Source: Stenotrophomonas maltophilia
GTDB lineage: Bacteria; Pseudomonadota; Gammaproteobacteria; Xanthomonadales; Xanthomonadaceae
Assembly (NCBI RefSeq): GCF_004684085.1
Contig: NZ_SRHZ01000076.1
Coordinates: forward strand, 1 to 43,813
Direction of reading: 5' to 3'
Length of the DNA: 43,813 nt
In this document: positions 7,531-16,278 of the stretch, piece by piece
How the letters are laid out: the number at the start of each line of letters is the position of its first letter
How positions within the stretch are numbered: position 1 is the first letter of the stretch
Notes under the pieces: generated by a model
What the model was told of the DNA's origin: nothing
Database searches by the model: none
The model's input: only the letters and a program-made list of their open reading frames with translations
Position numbers and translations under genes: made by a program

Positions 7531-8066
7531 CCGGCAAACCCGCCTTCGGCCAGGTAATCCAGTTCTTCCGGCGTCGGAATGCGGCCAACCACCGCGTTGC
7601 GGTGCGGGAAGCGGCCGAAGCGGCGGATGATGTCGCGGTGCAGTTCGGCGTACTGCAGGTATTCCTTGTCACCCAGCACGTCGAACATCGCCACTGAGCG
7701 GTCCTGGTCCAGCGGATCCTCGGAATGCTCGAACGGCAGGTAGATGAAGGCGCGCAGCTTGGGCACCAGCTGCAGGTCCAGGCCTTCCTCGATGGCACGC
7801 ATGGCGTAGTGCCGGGCGAGGCCGTCGGTGGCATAGGAATGCGCAGTTCCGCGGAAGCAGTTGCGCGGGAACTGGTCCAGCAGCAGCATCAGGGCCAGCG
7901 CCCCTTCGGCACTGCCCAGCCAATGCTCGCGCGCGCGCGCGGCCGCTGCGAAATGCTCATCCAGAAACAACTGGCGGAACTGCGCGTCGAACGCGTCGTC
8001 GCGGGCGAACCACTTCGCAGGGCCCGCCTCCTTCCAGAATTCCACCACTTGCGCGGCAACGTCCAT
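7527..8066 (-). CDS. DUF924 family protein
   Basis: A 179-residue DUF924 protein. The family hallmark LLLDQFPRNCFRGTAHSYATD (shown here in part: LDQFPRN, about 62-68, and FRGT) is intact, as are PLRAF-like KLRAFIYLPFEHSED and the C-terminal RFGRFPHRN segment. The family has an all-helical, TPR-like fold and no established biochemical function. No signal peptide or membrane segment is present. The gene lies 43 bases downstream of the AMP nucleosidase gene on the same strand and may be cotranscribed. Its TAG stop is supplied by a SMAG edge. Confidence 0.9.
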   Translation of the reverse strand: MDVAAQVVEFWKEAGPAKWFARDDAFDAQFRQLFLDEHFAAAARAREHWLGSAEGALALMLLLDQFPRNCFRGTAHSYATDGLARHYAMRAIEEGLDLQLVPKLRAFIYLPFEHSEDPLDQDRSVAMFDVLGDKEYLQYAELHRDIIRRFGRFPHRNAVVGRIPTPEELDYLAEGGFAG

Positions 8067-8109
8067 TACCTACTCCTGGGCCTGGACGCCCCGCGCCCGG
8101 CCTTCATCA

Positions 8110-8886
8110 TCATTCGTCGAAGCGCAGGTGGCGGACCGACTTGCCGTTGCGCCGGATAAGCTTAAGCGCCTCGATACCGATCTGGATATGGTTTTCCACG
8201 AACTGCGAGCTGACCTTGGCATCGGAGGCCTCGGTCTTGACCCCGTCGGGGATCATCGGCTGGTCTGAAACCAGCAGCAGCGCGCCGCTGGGTATGTGAT
8301 TGGCGAAGCCTGCAGCGAATACGGTGGCCGTTTCCATGTCGATGGCCATGCAGCGCATCGCCCGCAGCCGCTCCTTGAAGGTCTCGTCGTGCTCCCAGAC
8401 CCGGCGGTTGGTGGTGTAGACGGTGCCGGTCCAGTAATCGTGGCCGAGGTCGCGGATCATGGTCGAAACCGCGCGCTGCAGCGCAAAGGCCGGCAACGCC
8501 GGCACTTCCGGCGGCAGGTAGTCGCCGGAGGTGCCCTCGCCGCGGATCGCTGCGATCGGCAGCACCAGGTCGCCCAGCTGGTTCTTGCGCTTGAGGCCGC
8601 CGCACTTTCCCAGGAACAGCACCGCCTTGGGCATCACCGCCGACAGCAGGTCCATGATGATCGCGGCATTGGGACTGCCCATGCCGAAGTTGATCATGGT
8701 GATGCCATCGATGGTGGCACTGGCCATCGGCCGGTCCAGGCCGATGACCGGTGCACCGGTCAGCTCGGAGAATGCATGCAGGTAGCCCCCGAAGTTGGTC
8801 AGCAGGATGTGCTGGCCGAACTGGTCCAGGGGCACGCCGGTATAGCGCGGCAGCCAGTTGTCGACGATTTCCTGCTTGCTCTTCAT
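8110..8886 (-). CDS. amn: AMP nucleosidase, short phosphorylase-like form
   Basis: A 258-residue protein of the PNP/UDP phosphorylase superfamily, annotated in relatives as AMP nucleosidase (AMP + water to adenine + ribose 5-phosphate). Visible features are the N-terminal ILLTNFGGY, the phosphate-loop-like LFLGKCGGLKRKNQLGD region, AIRGEGTSGDY, the purine/ribose region CMAIDMETATVFAAGF with the conserved Glu, and VSDQPM with the catalytic Asp. E. coli Amn is about 480 residues and has an extra N-terminal domain that is absent here. The start is ATG 8886 (MKSKQEI). A longer in-frame reading upstream crosses the terminator of the autotransporter gene and is rejected. Confidence 0.85.
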   Translation of the reverse strand: MKSKQEIVDNWLPRYTGVPLDQFGQHILLTNFGGYLHAFSELTGAPVIGLDRPMASATIDGITMINFGMGSPNAAIIMDLLSAVMPKAVLFLGKCGGLKRKNQLGDLVLPIAAIRGEGTSGDYLPPEVPALPAFALQRAVSTMIRDLGHDYWTGTVYTTNRRVWEHDETFKERLRAMRCMAIDMETATVFAAGFANHIPSGALLLVSDQPMIPDGVKTEASDAKVSSQFVENHIQIGIEALKLIRRNGKSVRHLRFDE

Positions 8887-8962
8887 GGACGGTCCGGTAC
8901 GCCGTGGGGGCCGCCATTGTAGGCATGCACAGGCCAACCCACACCTGGGCCGGCAACGAAGA

Positions 8963-8984
8963 AGGGCGGCCCTGCGGCCGCCCT
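8963..8984 (-). terminator. Probable terminator of the autotransporter gene
   Basis: Stem agggcggc / gccgccct with a 6-base loop. On the minus strand it is followed by ttcttcg. It sits 36 bases past the autotransporter stop and before the AMP nucleosidase start. The T-run is short, so efficiency is uncertain. Confidence 0.6.
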
Positions 8985-9019
8985 CCTGGGTCTTCCCGGT
9001 GCCCCGGGAAGCAGAGAGA

Positions 9020-12000
9020 TCAGAAACGTACCGACCAGCGCAGGTTCGCACTGTGGTCGCGGCTTTCGTCTCCATACTGGCCGCTATACCCCAGTGCCAG
9101 CTGCTGGCGTGCGGTCAACCATGCCGACAGGCCCAGTTCGGCAACCACCGTTCTGTCAGCAATCGGGGCACCGCTGACCACGAAGCTGTCGCTGCCCGTG
9201 GCGAAGGCGAAGCGGGCCGCCGGGTCGCGATCACCGCTGGCGTGGCGGTACCCCACGCCACCGCGCAGGTGCAGCCAGCTGTCCTGTTGGAACGAAGCCT
9301 TCAGGCCCTTGTCAAAACGCAGGCCGGCCGTTGCCACCGTGGTACGCACATCGTCCACCTCACCCTGCAGTGCGGCAACGCCGCCGCGTTCGTTGACGCG
9401 CTTCATGTCCACTTCCACACGTGCGAGCTGCAGGTAAGGCTCCAGCCCCGCCTCGCGGCCGCCGAAGCGATAGCTCGCCTCGATGAACGCCTGCCGGGTG
9501 CGGCCGTCATAGCGGGCCGCCAGCGTATCGCTGTAGCCGGAGAAGCCCAGCTCGCGGGTGCTCTTCACCTCATGCTCGCTCCAGGCCAGGCCACCACGCA
9601 GGCCGAAGGCGCCCCAGTCGTGACTGGCATAGGCCCCCAGGTGCGTGTTGTCGACCTTGGCACGCGCGCGGCGTCCTTCCTGCTGCTTGGCATCGGTACG
9701 TCCGGTACCGGCCAGCACGCCCACCTGCCAGCCGTTGATCTCGCGGTCCACGCCTACCAGCAGGCCGCTGCTGTTGGCTTCGGTGCGTGCGGTGTTGCCA
9801 TTGCCGTCCAGCGTGGTGCTGCCGCCGATGGCCTGTACCCAGACCCCCGTGGCGGCTTCGCCGTCTGCGCCCGGAGCCCGGGTGCCGACACGGCGCGACA
9901 GGGCGGCGTCACGCACGTAGCGGCTGCCCTCGACCAGGGCCATCGCGGTGGCCGCATGCAGCTCGCCGCTGAGGCCGTCCAGTGCAGCGCCCACCTGTTG
10001 AGGGAACAGCAGGGTCAGCGGACGCGGCAGGCCCTGGTTGACCGCCAGGCCGTCGGCCACACTGGCGACCGCGCGCTGGTTGTCGGTACTGGCGGCACTG
10101 GCAAGCGGATTGCCACGAGTCACTTCAATGCGTGCGCCACCCGCGCCGTAGACCAGGCCGAACTTCATGAACGGCGAGAACGCACTGAAGTCAGTGGTGG
10201 CGAACTGGCCACTGATTCCGCCGTCGGCACGGATGAAGTTGAACTGCTCCCCCAGGTAATAGGTGCCCACTTCCGGTAGAGCGATCAGGCTGCCTCCCAG
10301 CGTGGCGGTACCGGTGACACGCAACTGATCGCTGCGCCCGCCCGGTGCCAGCTCGGCCTGGTACACACCGGTGGCGGTCTGCACGTAGTTGCCGTTGATG
10401 GTCAGCGTGCCGATCGAATTGCCCGGTGCAACGACACCGGCGACAGTGGTGTCGCCCAGCTGGCCGATGCCCTTCAACGTGCCCTTCGGGCCAACGAGGG
10501 TGTGACCACCCGACTGCACGCCATTGAACGACAGCACACCGCCATTGACGGTCAGGTCGGAGCCTGCGAGCACGCCGCCCGCGTTCACACGGCTGTTGCC
10601 CAGGCTGGTCAACGTGCTGCTTTCCAGCCTTCCGTTCAACTCGAAGGTTCCCTGCTCGGCCACCGAGGTGTGGGCGCCGCGCTGCACGCCGTCGAAGGTC
10701 ACCACGCCGCCGTTGACGGTCAGGTCGGAGCCATCCAGCACACCGCGGGCGTTGATACGGCTGGTACCCCCCAGACTGTTCAGCGCGGTGTTCTTCAACG
10801 TGCCATTGAGCAGGAAGGTACCGTCGGCCACGTCCACCGCGCCGGTGAGCGTATTGACGCCATCCAGTTCCAGCACGCCCTCGCGCACCAGCGCACCGTT
10901 GAAGCTGTTGTCGCCGCTCAGGCGCAGCCAGCCGATGCCGCTCTTGGTCAGCTTGCCGGGGCCGCCGATGTCGTTGGTCCAGTTGTCCCAAGCATCGCCT
11001 TCCCAGACTTTCAGGCCACCTGCACGCTGGCTCATCACCACGTTGGTGTCCACGCGCAGCGAACCGTAACCCTCGATGGCCTTGGCCAGGTTCAACAGGC
11101 CCCAACCGTAGATGTCGTCGATGCCGGGCGCGCCCAGATCGGTGGTCGTGGTCAGCAGCACATCGCGTACCTGAGCGCTGTCCAGATAGGGGAAGCGTTC
11201 AAACAGCAGGCCCAGCGCACCGGTGACGTGGGGCGCGGCCATCGACGTTCCACTCAGCATTGCATAGCCATAGGTAGGCACGCGCTGCTGGATATCCAGG
11301 CTGACGTTGCCGTTGGCGTCGATGCCGATGCTGCCGGACAGGCTGGAATCATCACCATAGGCGGTCGATACGATGTCCGAACCCGGCGCGGCAAGACACC
11401 AGTTGGCACTCAGGCCGCACTTGTTGGAACGATTGCTCAGGGTCAGGTTGGTACCGACATTGACCACGCTCAACCAGTACGGCTCGATGTCGGCGAAAGC
11501 GCGCGGCAGCGTGGCGTAGAGGCCGGCGATGGGGCTCTGCGCAGGCGTCGGAATGACCGAATCAGTGTTGCCTGCCGCCCATACCTGGATCATCCCGCGC
11601 GCGCGCGAACCCTCGGCAAAGGTGTTCAGGTATTGGCGGTCGTCGGGATCGTTGTAGATTTCGTCCATGTCCGCCACGGTCGGCGGTTCTTCAGCCAGGC
11701 CCCAGCTGTGGTTGATGGCCCGCACGCCCTGCGCGTTCATCTGGGCGTACAGATCCTGGAAGGCGCTGACCTTCGGGCCGATCGCGCCCAGCGTCACCAC
11801 CGAATAGCCCGTCGCGGTGCGCTGCCACTCTCTGATGCTGTCGGAGAACAGCCGGCCAACGGTCAGGTCCGAGCCAAAGGACACACCCTGCATGCCGTTG
11901 CCATCCCGGTTCGCGGCAATGGTGCCGGCAACGTGCGTGCCATGGATCTCGAACTGCATGCCTGGCTGCACGTAGGCGCCCGACTCGATGATCCTGCGGA

Positions 12001-12613
12001 TGTTCTCGGGGACATTGGCGTTGTAGCCCACATAGCTGATCTGGACGTCATCGCCATCACTGGCGAAGCAGGCGGCCGGACCACGCACGGCCGTGGTGTT
12101 GGTGCAGCGCGTGCCATCGGCCATCAGATCGGCGATGCGGATGCTGCGGTTGTCCTTGCCGGCGAATTCCGGATGGTCCAGGCCGCTGCCACTGTCAAAC
12201 ACGCCCAGGCGGATGCCGGCGCCGGTCAGCCCGCGCGCATAGGCCACGTCTGCATTGATCGCAGCCAGGCCCCAGTCGAGTTTGAATTCACTGGTACGCC
12301 AACTGGTGGCATCACCGGGCTTGCCCATGACCGGCTCCGCAGGGGCGCTGACGCTGGGAGCCAGCGTCGCCACCGGGATCGTCACCGAGGGGGCGATCAT
12401 TGTGGTAGCAGAGGCCGACACCCCGCCTGGCGCGGCGAACGCCGACTGCAGGCTGCGCTGCAGCTGGTAGCGGACCAGGGCACCGTCACTGTCCTGGGCC
12501 AGTACCGGCAACGCGGTGACCGCCAGCAACGAACCGACAATGGCCGAAGCCAGCGGCGAGGGGAGGAGGGAACGGCGCGAAACGGTCGAACGGCAGAGCT
12601 TTGCAGCAGTCAT
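9020..12613 (-). CDS. Autotransporter subtilisin-like serine protease
   Basis: A type Va secreted protease of 1197 residues. A long signal peptide (1 to about 39, ...LPVLAQ) is followed by an S8 domain with catalytic Asp140 (GVFDSG), His224 (EIHGTHVAG), oxyanion Asn (WAAGNT) and Ser457 (SGTSMAAPH). The passenger then continues with an autotransporter beta-strand repeat (KSGIGWLRLSGDNSF) and two copies of a unit containing GSDLTVNGGV. A C-terminal beta-barrel of about 260 residues ends in Phe (LRWSVRF), as outer-membrane assembly requires. The start at ATG 12613 has AAGGA eight bases upstream; ATG 12634 lacks one. It probably digests host or environmental protein, or processes surface proteins. 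Confidence 0.95.
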   Translation of the reverse strand: MTAAKLCRSTVSRRSLLPSPLASAIVGSLLAVTALPVLAQDSDGALVRYQLQRSLQSAFAAPGGVSASATTMIAPSVTIPVATLAPSVSAPAEPVMGKPGDATSWRTSEFKLDWGLAAINADVAYARGLTGAGIRLGVFDSGSGLDHPEFAGKDNRSIRIADLMADGTRCTNTTAVRGPAACFASDGDDVQISYVGYNANVPENIRRIIESGAYVQPGMQFEIHGTHVAGTIAANRDGNGMQGVSFGSDLTVGRLFSDSIREWQRTATGYSVVTLGAIGPKVSAFQDLYAQMNAQGVRAINHSWGLAEEPPTVADMDEIYNDPDDRQYLNTFAEGSRARGMIQVWAAGNTDSVIPTPAQSPIAGLYATLPRAFADIEPYWLSVVNVGTNLTLSNRSNKCGLSANWCLAAPGSDIVSTAYGDDSSLSGSIGIDANGNVSLDIQQRVPTYGYAMLSGTSMAAPHVTGALGLLFERFPYLDSAQVRDVLLTTTTDLGAPGIDDIYGWGLLNLAKAIEGYGSLRVDTNVVMSQRAGGLKVWEGDAWDNWTNDIGGPGKLTKSGIGWLRLSGDNSFNGALVREGVLELDGVNTLTGAVDVADGTFLLNGTLKNTALNSLGGTSRINARGVLDGSDLTVNGGVVTFDGVQRGAHTSVAEQGTFELNGRLESSTLTSLGNSRVNAGGVLAGSDLTVNGGVLSFNGVQSGGHTLVGPKGTLKGIGQLGDTTVAGVVAPGNSIGTLTINGNYVQTATGVYQAELAPGGRSDQLRVTGTATLGGSLIALPEVGTYYLGEQFNFIRADGGISGQFATTDFSAFSPFMKFGLVYGAGGARIEVTRGNPLASAASTDNQRAVASVADGLAVNQGLPRPLTLLFPQQVGAALDGLSGELHAATAMALVEGSRYVRDAALSRRVGTRAPGADGEAATGVWVQAIGGSTTLDGNGNTARTEANSSGLLVGVDREINGWQVGVLAGTGRTDAKQQEGRRARAKVDNTHLGAYASHDWGAFGLRGGLAWSEHEVKSTRELGFSGYSDTLAARYDGRTRQAFIEASYRFGGREAGLEPYLQLARVEVDMKRVNERGGVAALQGEVDDVRTTVATAGLRFDKGLKASFQQDSWLHLRGGVGYRHASGDRDPAARFAFATGSDSFVVSGAPIADRTVVAELGLSAWLTARQQLALGYSGQYGDESRDHSANLRWSVRF

Positions 12614-12795
12614 CGGTTGCGTCCTTGATTCCATGAAGAGTGCGGGCCCGGCTCCCTCTCGGAGCACGTGCGTAAGCGGGTGATACAGATCAGCGCAAGA
12701 CGTAATCAGCCCCTCGCTTCATCCAACGTTAATATTTCCTTCACAAATCCTCCATCAGAAAATCCCTACCCCCCCACTCCCCTGTCCAAGGTCAC

Positions 12796-12825
12796 TTGGC
12801 AAGCCGCATCGGCCCCGGCTAGCGT
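12796..12825 (+). promoter_or_regulatory. Candidate sigma-70 promoter for amidohydrolase operon
   Basis: TTGGCA (12796-12801) and TAGCGT (12820-12825) are separated by 18 bases, and the first amidohydrolase ATG is at 12859. The surrounding 245-base divergent gap (12614-12858) also holds the only A/T-rich stretch in the area (12725-12780), likely the promoter region of the autotransporter. I see no open reading frame there worth calling. Confidence 0.4.
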
Positions 12826-12858
12826 CGATGGATTCATGTTTCGGGGAAGGGGAACTGC

Positions 12859-14268
12859 ATGGCATCGACGTTGTTGCGCGCCGGGGTGGCATTGGCGCTG
12901 CTTTCATTGAGCACGGCACCGGCGGTGGGCGCCTCGCGCTTCGTGGCCGATCCCTACCCCAGCACCTACCAGGCGCATCCTGATGCGCCGGTGCTGATCC
13001 AGAACGCCACCGTGCTGACCGGTACCGGCCAGCGCCTGGACAACGCCGACGTGCTGCTGCGCGAGGGCCGCATCGTGGCGGTCGGCCGCCAGCTGCAGGC
13101 CGACGCCGGCATCACCCGCATCGACGCGCAGGGCAAGTGGGTCACCCCGGGCCTGATCGATGTGCATTCGCACCTGGGCGTATACCCCAGCCCGGGCGTT
13201 GGCGCGCACAGCGACGGCAATGAGATGACCGCGCCGGTCACCGCCAACGTCTGGGCCGAACACTCGGTGTGGCCACAGGACCCGGGCTTCGCCACCGCAC
13301 TGGCCGGCGGCGTGACCAGCATGCAGGTGCTGCCTGGCTCGGCCAACCTGGTGGGTGGCCGCGGCGTGACCCTGAAGAACGTCCCGGCCATCACCTACCA
13401 GGCGATGAAGTTCCCCGGTGCGCCATGGGGACTGAAAATGGCCTGCGGCGAGAACCCCAAGCGGGTCTATGGCGAAGGCAAGGGCGTGACCCCGGCCACG
13501 CGGATGGGCAACGTGGCCGGCTACCGCGCGGCCTTCATCGATGCCGCCGATTACATCGCCAAGAACAAACCCAAGCCGGCCAAGCGCACGGGCTGGTTCG
13601 GCAGCGACAAGGGCGACAGTGCCGGTGATGCCGGCGGCAAGCGCGATCTCAAACTGGACACGCTGGCAGGCGCCATCGAAGGCGATATCCGCGTGCACAT
13701 CCACTGCTACCGCGCCGACGAGATGGCCACCATGCTCGACCTGGCCAAGGAGTTCGGCTTCAAGGTGGCCGCGTTCCATCACGGTGTGGAGGCCTACAAG
13801 CTGGCCGACCGGCTGGCCGCCGACGGCGTCTGCGGTGCGCTGTGGGCCGACTGGTGGGGCTTCAAGATGGAAGCCTTCGATGGCATTCCGGAGAACATCG
13901 CGCTGGTCGACCGGCCGAAGAACAGCTGCGCCATAGTGCATTCCGATTCGCCCGAAGGCATCCAGCGCCTCAACCAGGAGGCGGCCAAGGTGATGGCCTC
14001 CGCGCGCCGTGCGCGCATGCCGGAGATCACGCCCGAACACGCCATTACCTGGATGACTTCCAACGCCGCCAAGGCGCTTGGCATCGAAGGCCAGACCGGC
14101 ACCCTGGAGGCCGGCAAGATGGCCGATGTGGTGGTGTGGAATGGCAATCCCTTCAGTTCGTACGCGCTGGCCGAACAGGTCTTCATCGATGGCCGCAGGC
14201 TGTACGACCGCAGTGCGCCGGAAGCAACGCCGCGTTCTGATTTCCAGCTTGGCCAGGAGGTGCGCTGA
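12859..14268 (+). CDS. Periplasmic amidohydrolase (imidazolonepropionase-like)
   Basis: A 469-residue metal-dependent hydrolase with a Sec signal peptide (about 1-25). The fold is a composite TIM barrel. The first metal pair is DVHSHLG (His103/His105). Later ligands are probably HIHCYRADEM and AAFHHGVEAY, and the last Asp lies near IVHSDSPEG. The C-terminal signature TGTLEAGKMADVVVWNGNPF is characteristic of amidohydrolases of this group, some of which cleave N-acyl amino acids or Xaa-Pro dipeptides. The substrate is unknown. An insertion around residues 235-260 is rich in Lys, Gly and Asp. It overlaps the next gene by ATGA. Confidence 0.9.
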   Translation: MASTLLRAGVALALLSLSTAPAVGASRFVADPYPSTYQAHPDAPVLIQNATVLTGTGQRLDNADVLLREGRIVAVGRQLQADAGITRIDAQGKWVTPGLIDVHSHLGVYPSPGVGAHSDGNEMTAPVTANVWAEHSVWPQDPGFATALAGGVTSMQVLPGSANLVGGRGVTLKNVPAITYQAMKFPGAPWGLKMACGENPKRVYGEGKGVTPATRMGNVAGYRAAFIDAADYIAKNKPKPAKRTGWFGSDKGDSAGDAGGKRDLKLDTLAGAIEGDIRVHIHCYRADEMATMLDLAKEFGFKVAAFHHGVEAYKLADRLAADGVCGALWADWWGFKMEAFDGIPENIALVDRPKNSCAIVHSDSPEGIQRLNQEAAKVMASARRARMPEITPEHAITWMTSNAAKALGIEGQTGTLEAGKMADVVVWNGNPFSSYALAEQVFIDGRRLYDRSAPEATPRSDFQLGQEVR

Positions 14269-15530
14269 TGGGCGCGTTGAACGAACGTCGCCGGGCATGG
14301 CCCGGCGCTACCGTGGTGGCGCTGTTGTTGCTGGCAACCACGGCATCAGCGCAGGACCTGCTGGTCCGCAACGCCACGGTGCATACCGCCAGCACACGCG
14401 GCAGCCTGCACAACGCCGACGTGCTGGTGCAGGGCGGCATCATCCGTGCGGTGGGCACCGGCCTGTCGGCGCCGGCCGGTGCCACTGTGGTCGAAGCCAA
14501 CGGTCGGCCGCTGACACCGGCCCTGTTCGGGGGTATCACCGAGACCGGCATCGAAGAGGTCTCGGGTGAATCAAGCACGGTGGACAGCTCGCTGAAGATC
14601 GGTGAGCAACCGCTGCGCCCGGAGTTCGACGTCACCCTCGCCTACAACCCGGCCTCGGTACTGATTCCGGTGACACGCCTGGAAGGCATCGGCTTCACTG
14701 CATTGGGTGCCGCCACCGGCGGTGGCTTCGTGGCGGGCCAGGGCGGCGTGATGCGGCTGGACGGCAGCGCCGACCCGATCGGCCCGCGTGCCCTGTTCCT
14801 GCGCATCGGTGCGGCAGCCTCCGAACTGACCGGGCATTCGCGCGCCGCGCAATGGATGCTGCTGCAGCAGATGATCGACGAAGCACGCGGACAGGTGGCT
14901 GCGGACTCGCCGCACGCGCTGCTGACGCCGGCCGGGCGCCGCACGCTCAGCCGCTATCTGGCCGGCCAGGGCCGCATCGTGGTGGAAGTGGACCGTGCCG
15001 CCGACATCCGCCAGCTGCTGCGCTGGGCCGCTCGCGAAAAGGTGAAGATCGCCATCGCCGGGGCCAGCGAAGCCTGGCAGTTGGCACCGGAACTGGCCGC
15101 GGCGCACGTGCCGGTATTCGTCGACGTGCTGGCCAACCTGCCGGCCAGCTTCGACCAGATCGGGGCCACGCTGGAAAACGCCGCGCGGCTGCAGCGTGCC
15201 GGCGTAGCGGTCTCCTTCGTGCAGCGCGGCGACGCCTCGCACAACGCACGCAAGATGCGCCAGCTGGCCGGCAACGCGGTGGCCAACGGATTGCCCTGGG
15301 CCGACGGCCTGGCCGGGCTGACCCGGGTACCGGCGCAGGCCTTCGGTGTGGCCGACCAGATCGGCAGCATCGAACCCGGCAAGCGTGCCGACCTGGTGCT
15401 GTGGGAAGGCGACCCGCTGGACGTGGCGCACTATGCCGAACAGGTCTGGCTGGGCGGCCGCGCAATGCCAATGCGCTCGCGGCAGACAGAACTGCGCGAC
15501 CGCTACCTGCAGCGCAACGCGCACCCCTGA
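14268..15530 (+). CDS. Amidohydrolase-like paralogue lacking metal ligands
   Basis: A 420-residue homologue of the preceding protein. It shares LVRNATVHT, an LHNADVLVQGGIIRAVGTGL segment (in parts) and the C-terminal GSIEPGKRADLVLWEGDPLD. At the place of the first metal pair (PGLIDVHSHLG in the neighbour) it reads PLTPALFGGITET. No HxH or other clear ligand His is found in the barrel, so metal-dependent catalysis is unlikely. Translation starts in an ATGA overlap, and residues about 7-14 of the signal peptide (RRRAWPGA) are encoded by a SMAG repeat. It may be a stabilising or regulatory subunit of its neighbour (inference). Pairs of this type recur in Xanthomonadaceae and relatives, to my recollection. 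Confidence 0.85.
   Translation: MGALNERRRAWPGATVVALLLLATTASAQDLLVRNATVHTASTRGSLHNADVLVQGGIIRAVGTGLSAPAGATVVEANGRPLTPALFGGITETGIEEVSGESSTVDSSLKIGEQPLRPEFDVTLAYNPASVLIPVTRLEGIGFTALGAATGGGFVAGQGGVMRLDGSADPIGPRALFLRIGAAASELTGHSRAAQWMLLQQMIDEARGQVAADSPHALLTPAGRRTLSRYLAGQGRIVVEVDRAADIRQLLRWAAREKVKIAIAGASEAWQLAPELAAAHVPVFVDVLANLPASFDQIGATLENAARLQRAGVAVSFVQRGDASHNARKMRQLAGNAVANGLPWADGLAGLTRVPAQAFGVADQIGSIEPGKRADLVLWEGDPLDVAHYAEQVWLGGRAMPMRSRQTELRDRYLQRNAHP
14288..14310. repeat. SMAG palindrome inside a coding region
   Basis: A reversed unit of the gccgggcatggcccggc type ending ctac, matching those at 17647, 39258 and 40604. It lies wholly inside the second amidohydrolase gene, where it encodes the positively charged start of the signal peptide. 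This is unusual because SMAG elements are extragenic as a rule. Confidence 0.75.
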
Positions 15531-15550
15531 CCGCACACGAGGACCGATCC

Positions 15551-16183
15551 ATGGCCGCTTTGCGTTGGTATTTCGACTTCGTTTCGCCCTATTCCTACCT
15601 GCACTGGCAGAAGCTGAAACAGCTGCCGCAGTTCGCGCAGATCCAGTCCGTGCCGATCGCCTTCGGTGCGGTACTGCATCATCTGGGCAACCTCGGGCCG
15701 GCCGAGATTCCGGCCAAGCGCCGCTTCATCTACCGCCAGCTGCTGTGGACCGCACAGGCCGAGGGCACACCGCTGCGGTTTCCGCCGGGCCATCCGTTCA
15801 ACCCGCTGCCGGCACTGCGCCTGTGCCTGGCCGCCGGTGCCAGCGTGCAGGCAGTGGATGTTCTGTTCGACTGGATCTGGCGCGACGGCAACACCGCCGA
15901 CAGTGCTGATGCCCTGCGCGAGCCGGCTGCGCGGCTGGGTATCGAGGATGTCACCTCGGCCATCGCCGAACCATCGGTCAAGGAACAGCTGCGGCGCAAC
16001 ACCGAGGCCGCGATCACCGCTGGGGTATTCGGCGTGCCAACCCTGAGCATCGACGGGGAGCTGTTCTGGGGCAATGACGCACACTCGCTGATGGCCGCGG
16101 TGCTGGCCGATCCGGGTCTGCTGCAACAGCCGGAATGGGAGCGCGTGGCCAGCCTGCCGGTGGCGGTGCAGCGCAGTCGCTGA
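15551..16183 (+). CDS. 2-hydroxychromene-2-carboxylate isomerase, DsbA-fold
   Basis: A 210-residue thioredoxin-fold protein of the kappa-class GST/HCCA isomerase family. The N-terminal YFDFVSPYSYL (about 7-17) places the conserved Ser at the glutathione-activating site instead of a CxxC. The C-terminal half has GVFGVPTLSIDGELFWGNDA, the family signature around the cis-Pro and the binding loop. The start at ATG 15551 is preceded by GAGGAC. It follows the amidohydrolase pair by 20 bases and may share the transcript. HCCA isomerases act in naphthalene-type aromatic degradation, but no such pathway is here, so the true substrate may be another glutathione conjugate. Confidence 0.88.
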   Translation: MAALRWYFDFVSPYSYLHWQKLKQLPQFAQIQSVPIAFGAVLHHLGNLGPAEIPAKRRFIYRQLLWTAQAEGTPLRFPPGHPFNPLPALRLCLAAGASVQAVDVLFDWIWRDGNTADSADALREPAARLGIEDVTSAIAEPSVKEQLRRNTEAAITAGVFGVPTLSIDGELFWGNDAHSLMAAVLADPGLLQQPEWERVASLPVAVQRSR

Positions 16184-16278
16184 ACAGGGCGTGGCGCGTT
16201 TCCCTCGCGCGCCGGGCTGGGATTTGAGATAGATTTCACGTTTCCGAACCTACAACCGCCCTGGAGGGGGAGCCGCGG

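Noticed and set aside
8887..9075. Longer AMP nucleosidase start
   Set aside because: It crosses the autotransporter 3' end and terminator; the family N-terminus is at 8886.
10502..12628. 708-codon plus-strand open frame
   Set aside because: Antisense of the autotransporter, no recognisable protein features.
14268..15530. Second amidohydrolase as pseudogene
   Set aside because: The frame is intact for 420 codons, has a signal peptide and overlaps its neighbour in a coupled fashion, so it is probably functional though catalytically altered.
16184..16278. Small RNA or tRNA upstream of the DegV gene
   Set aside because: No cloverleaf or terminator structure; only a ribosome binding site is visible.
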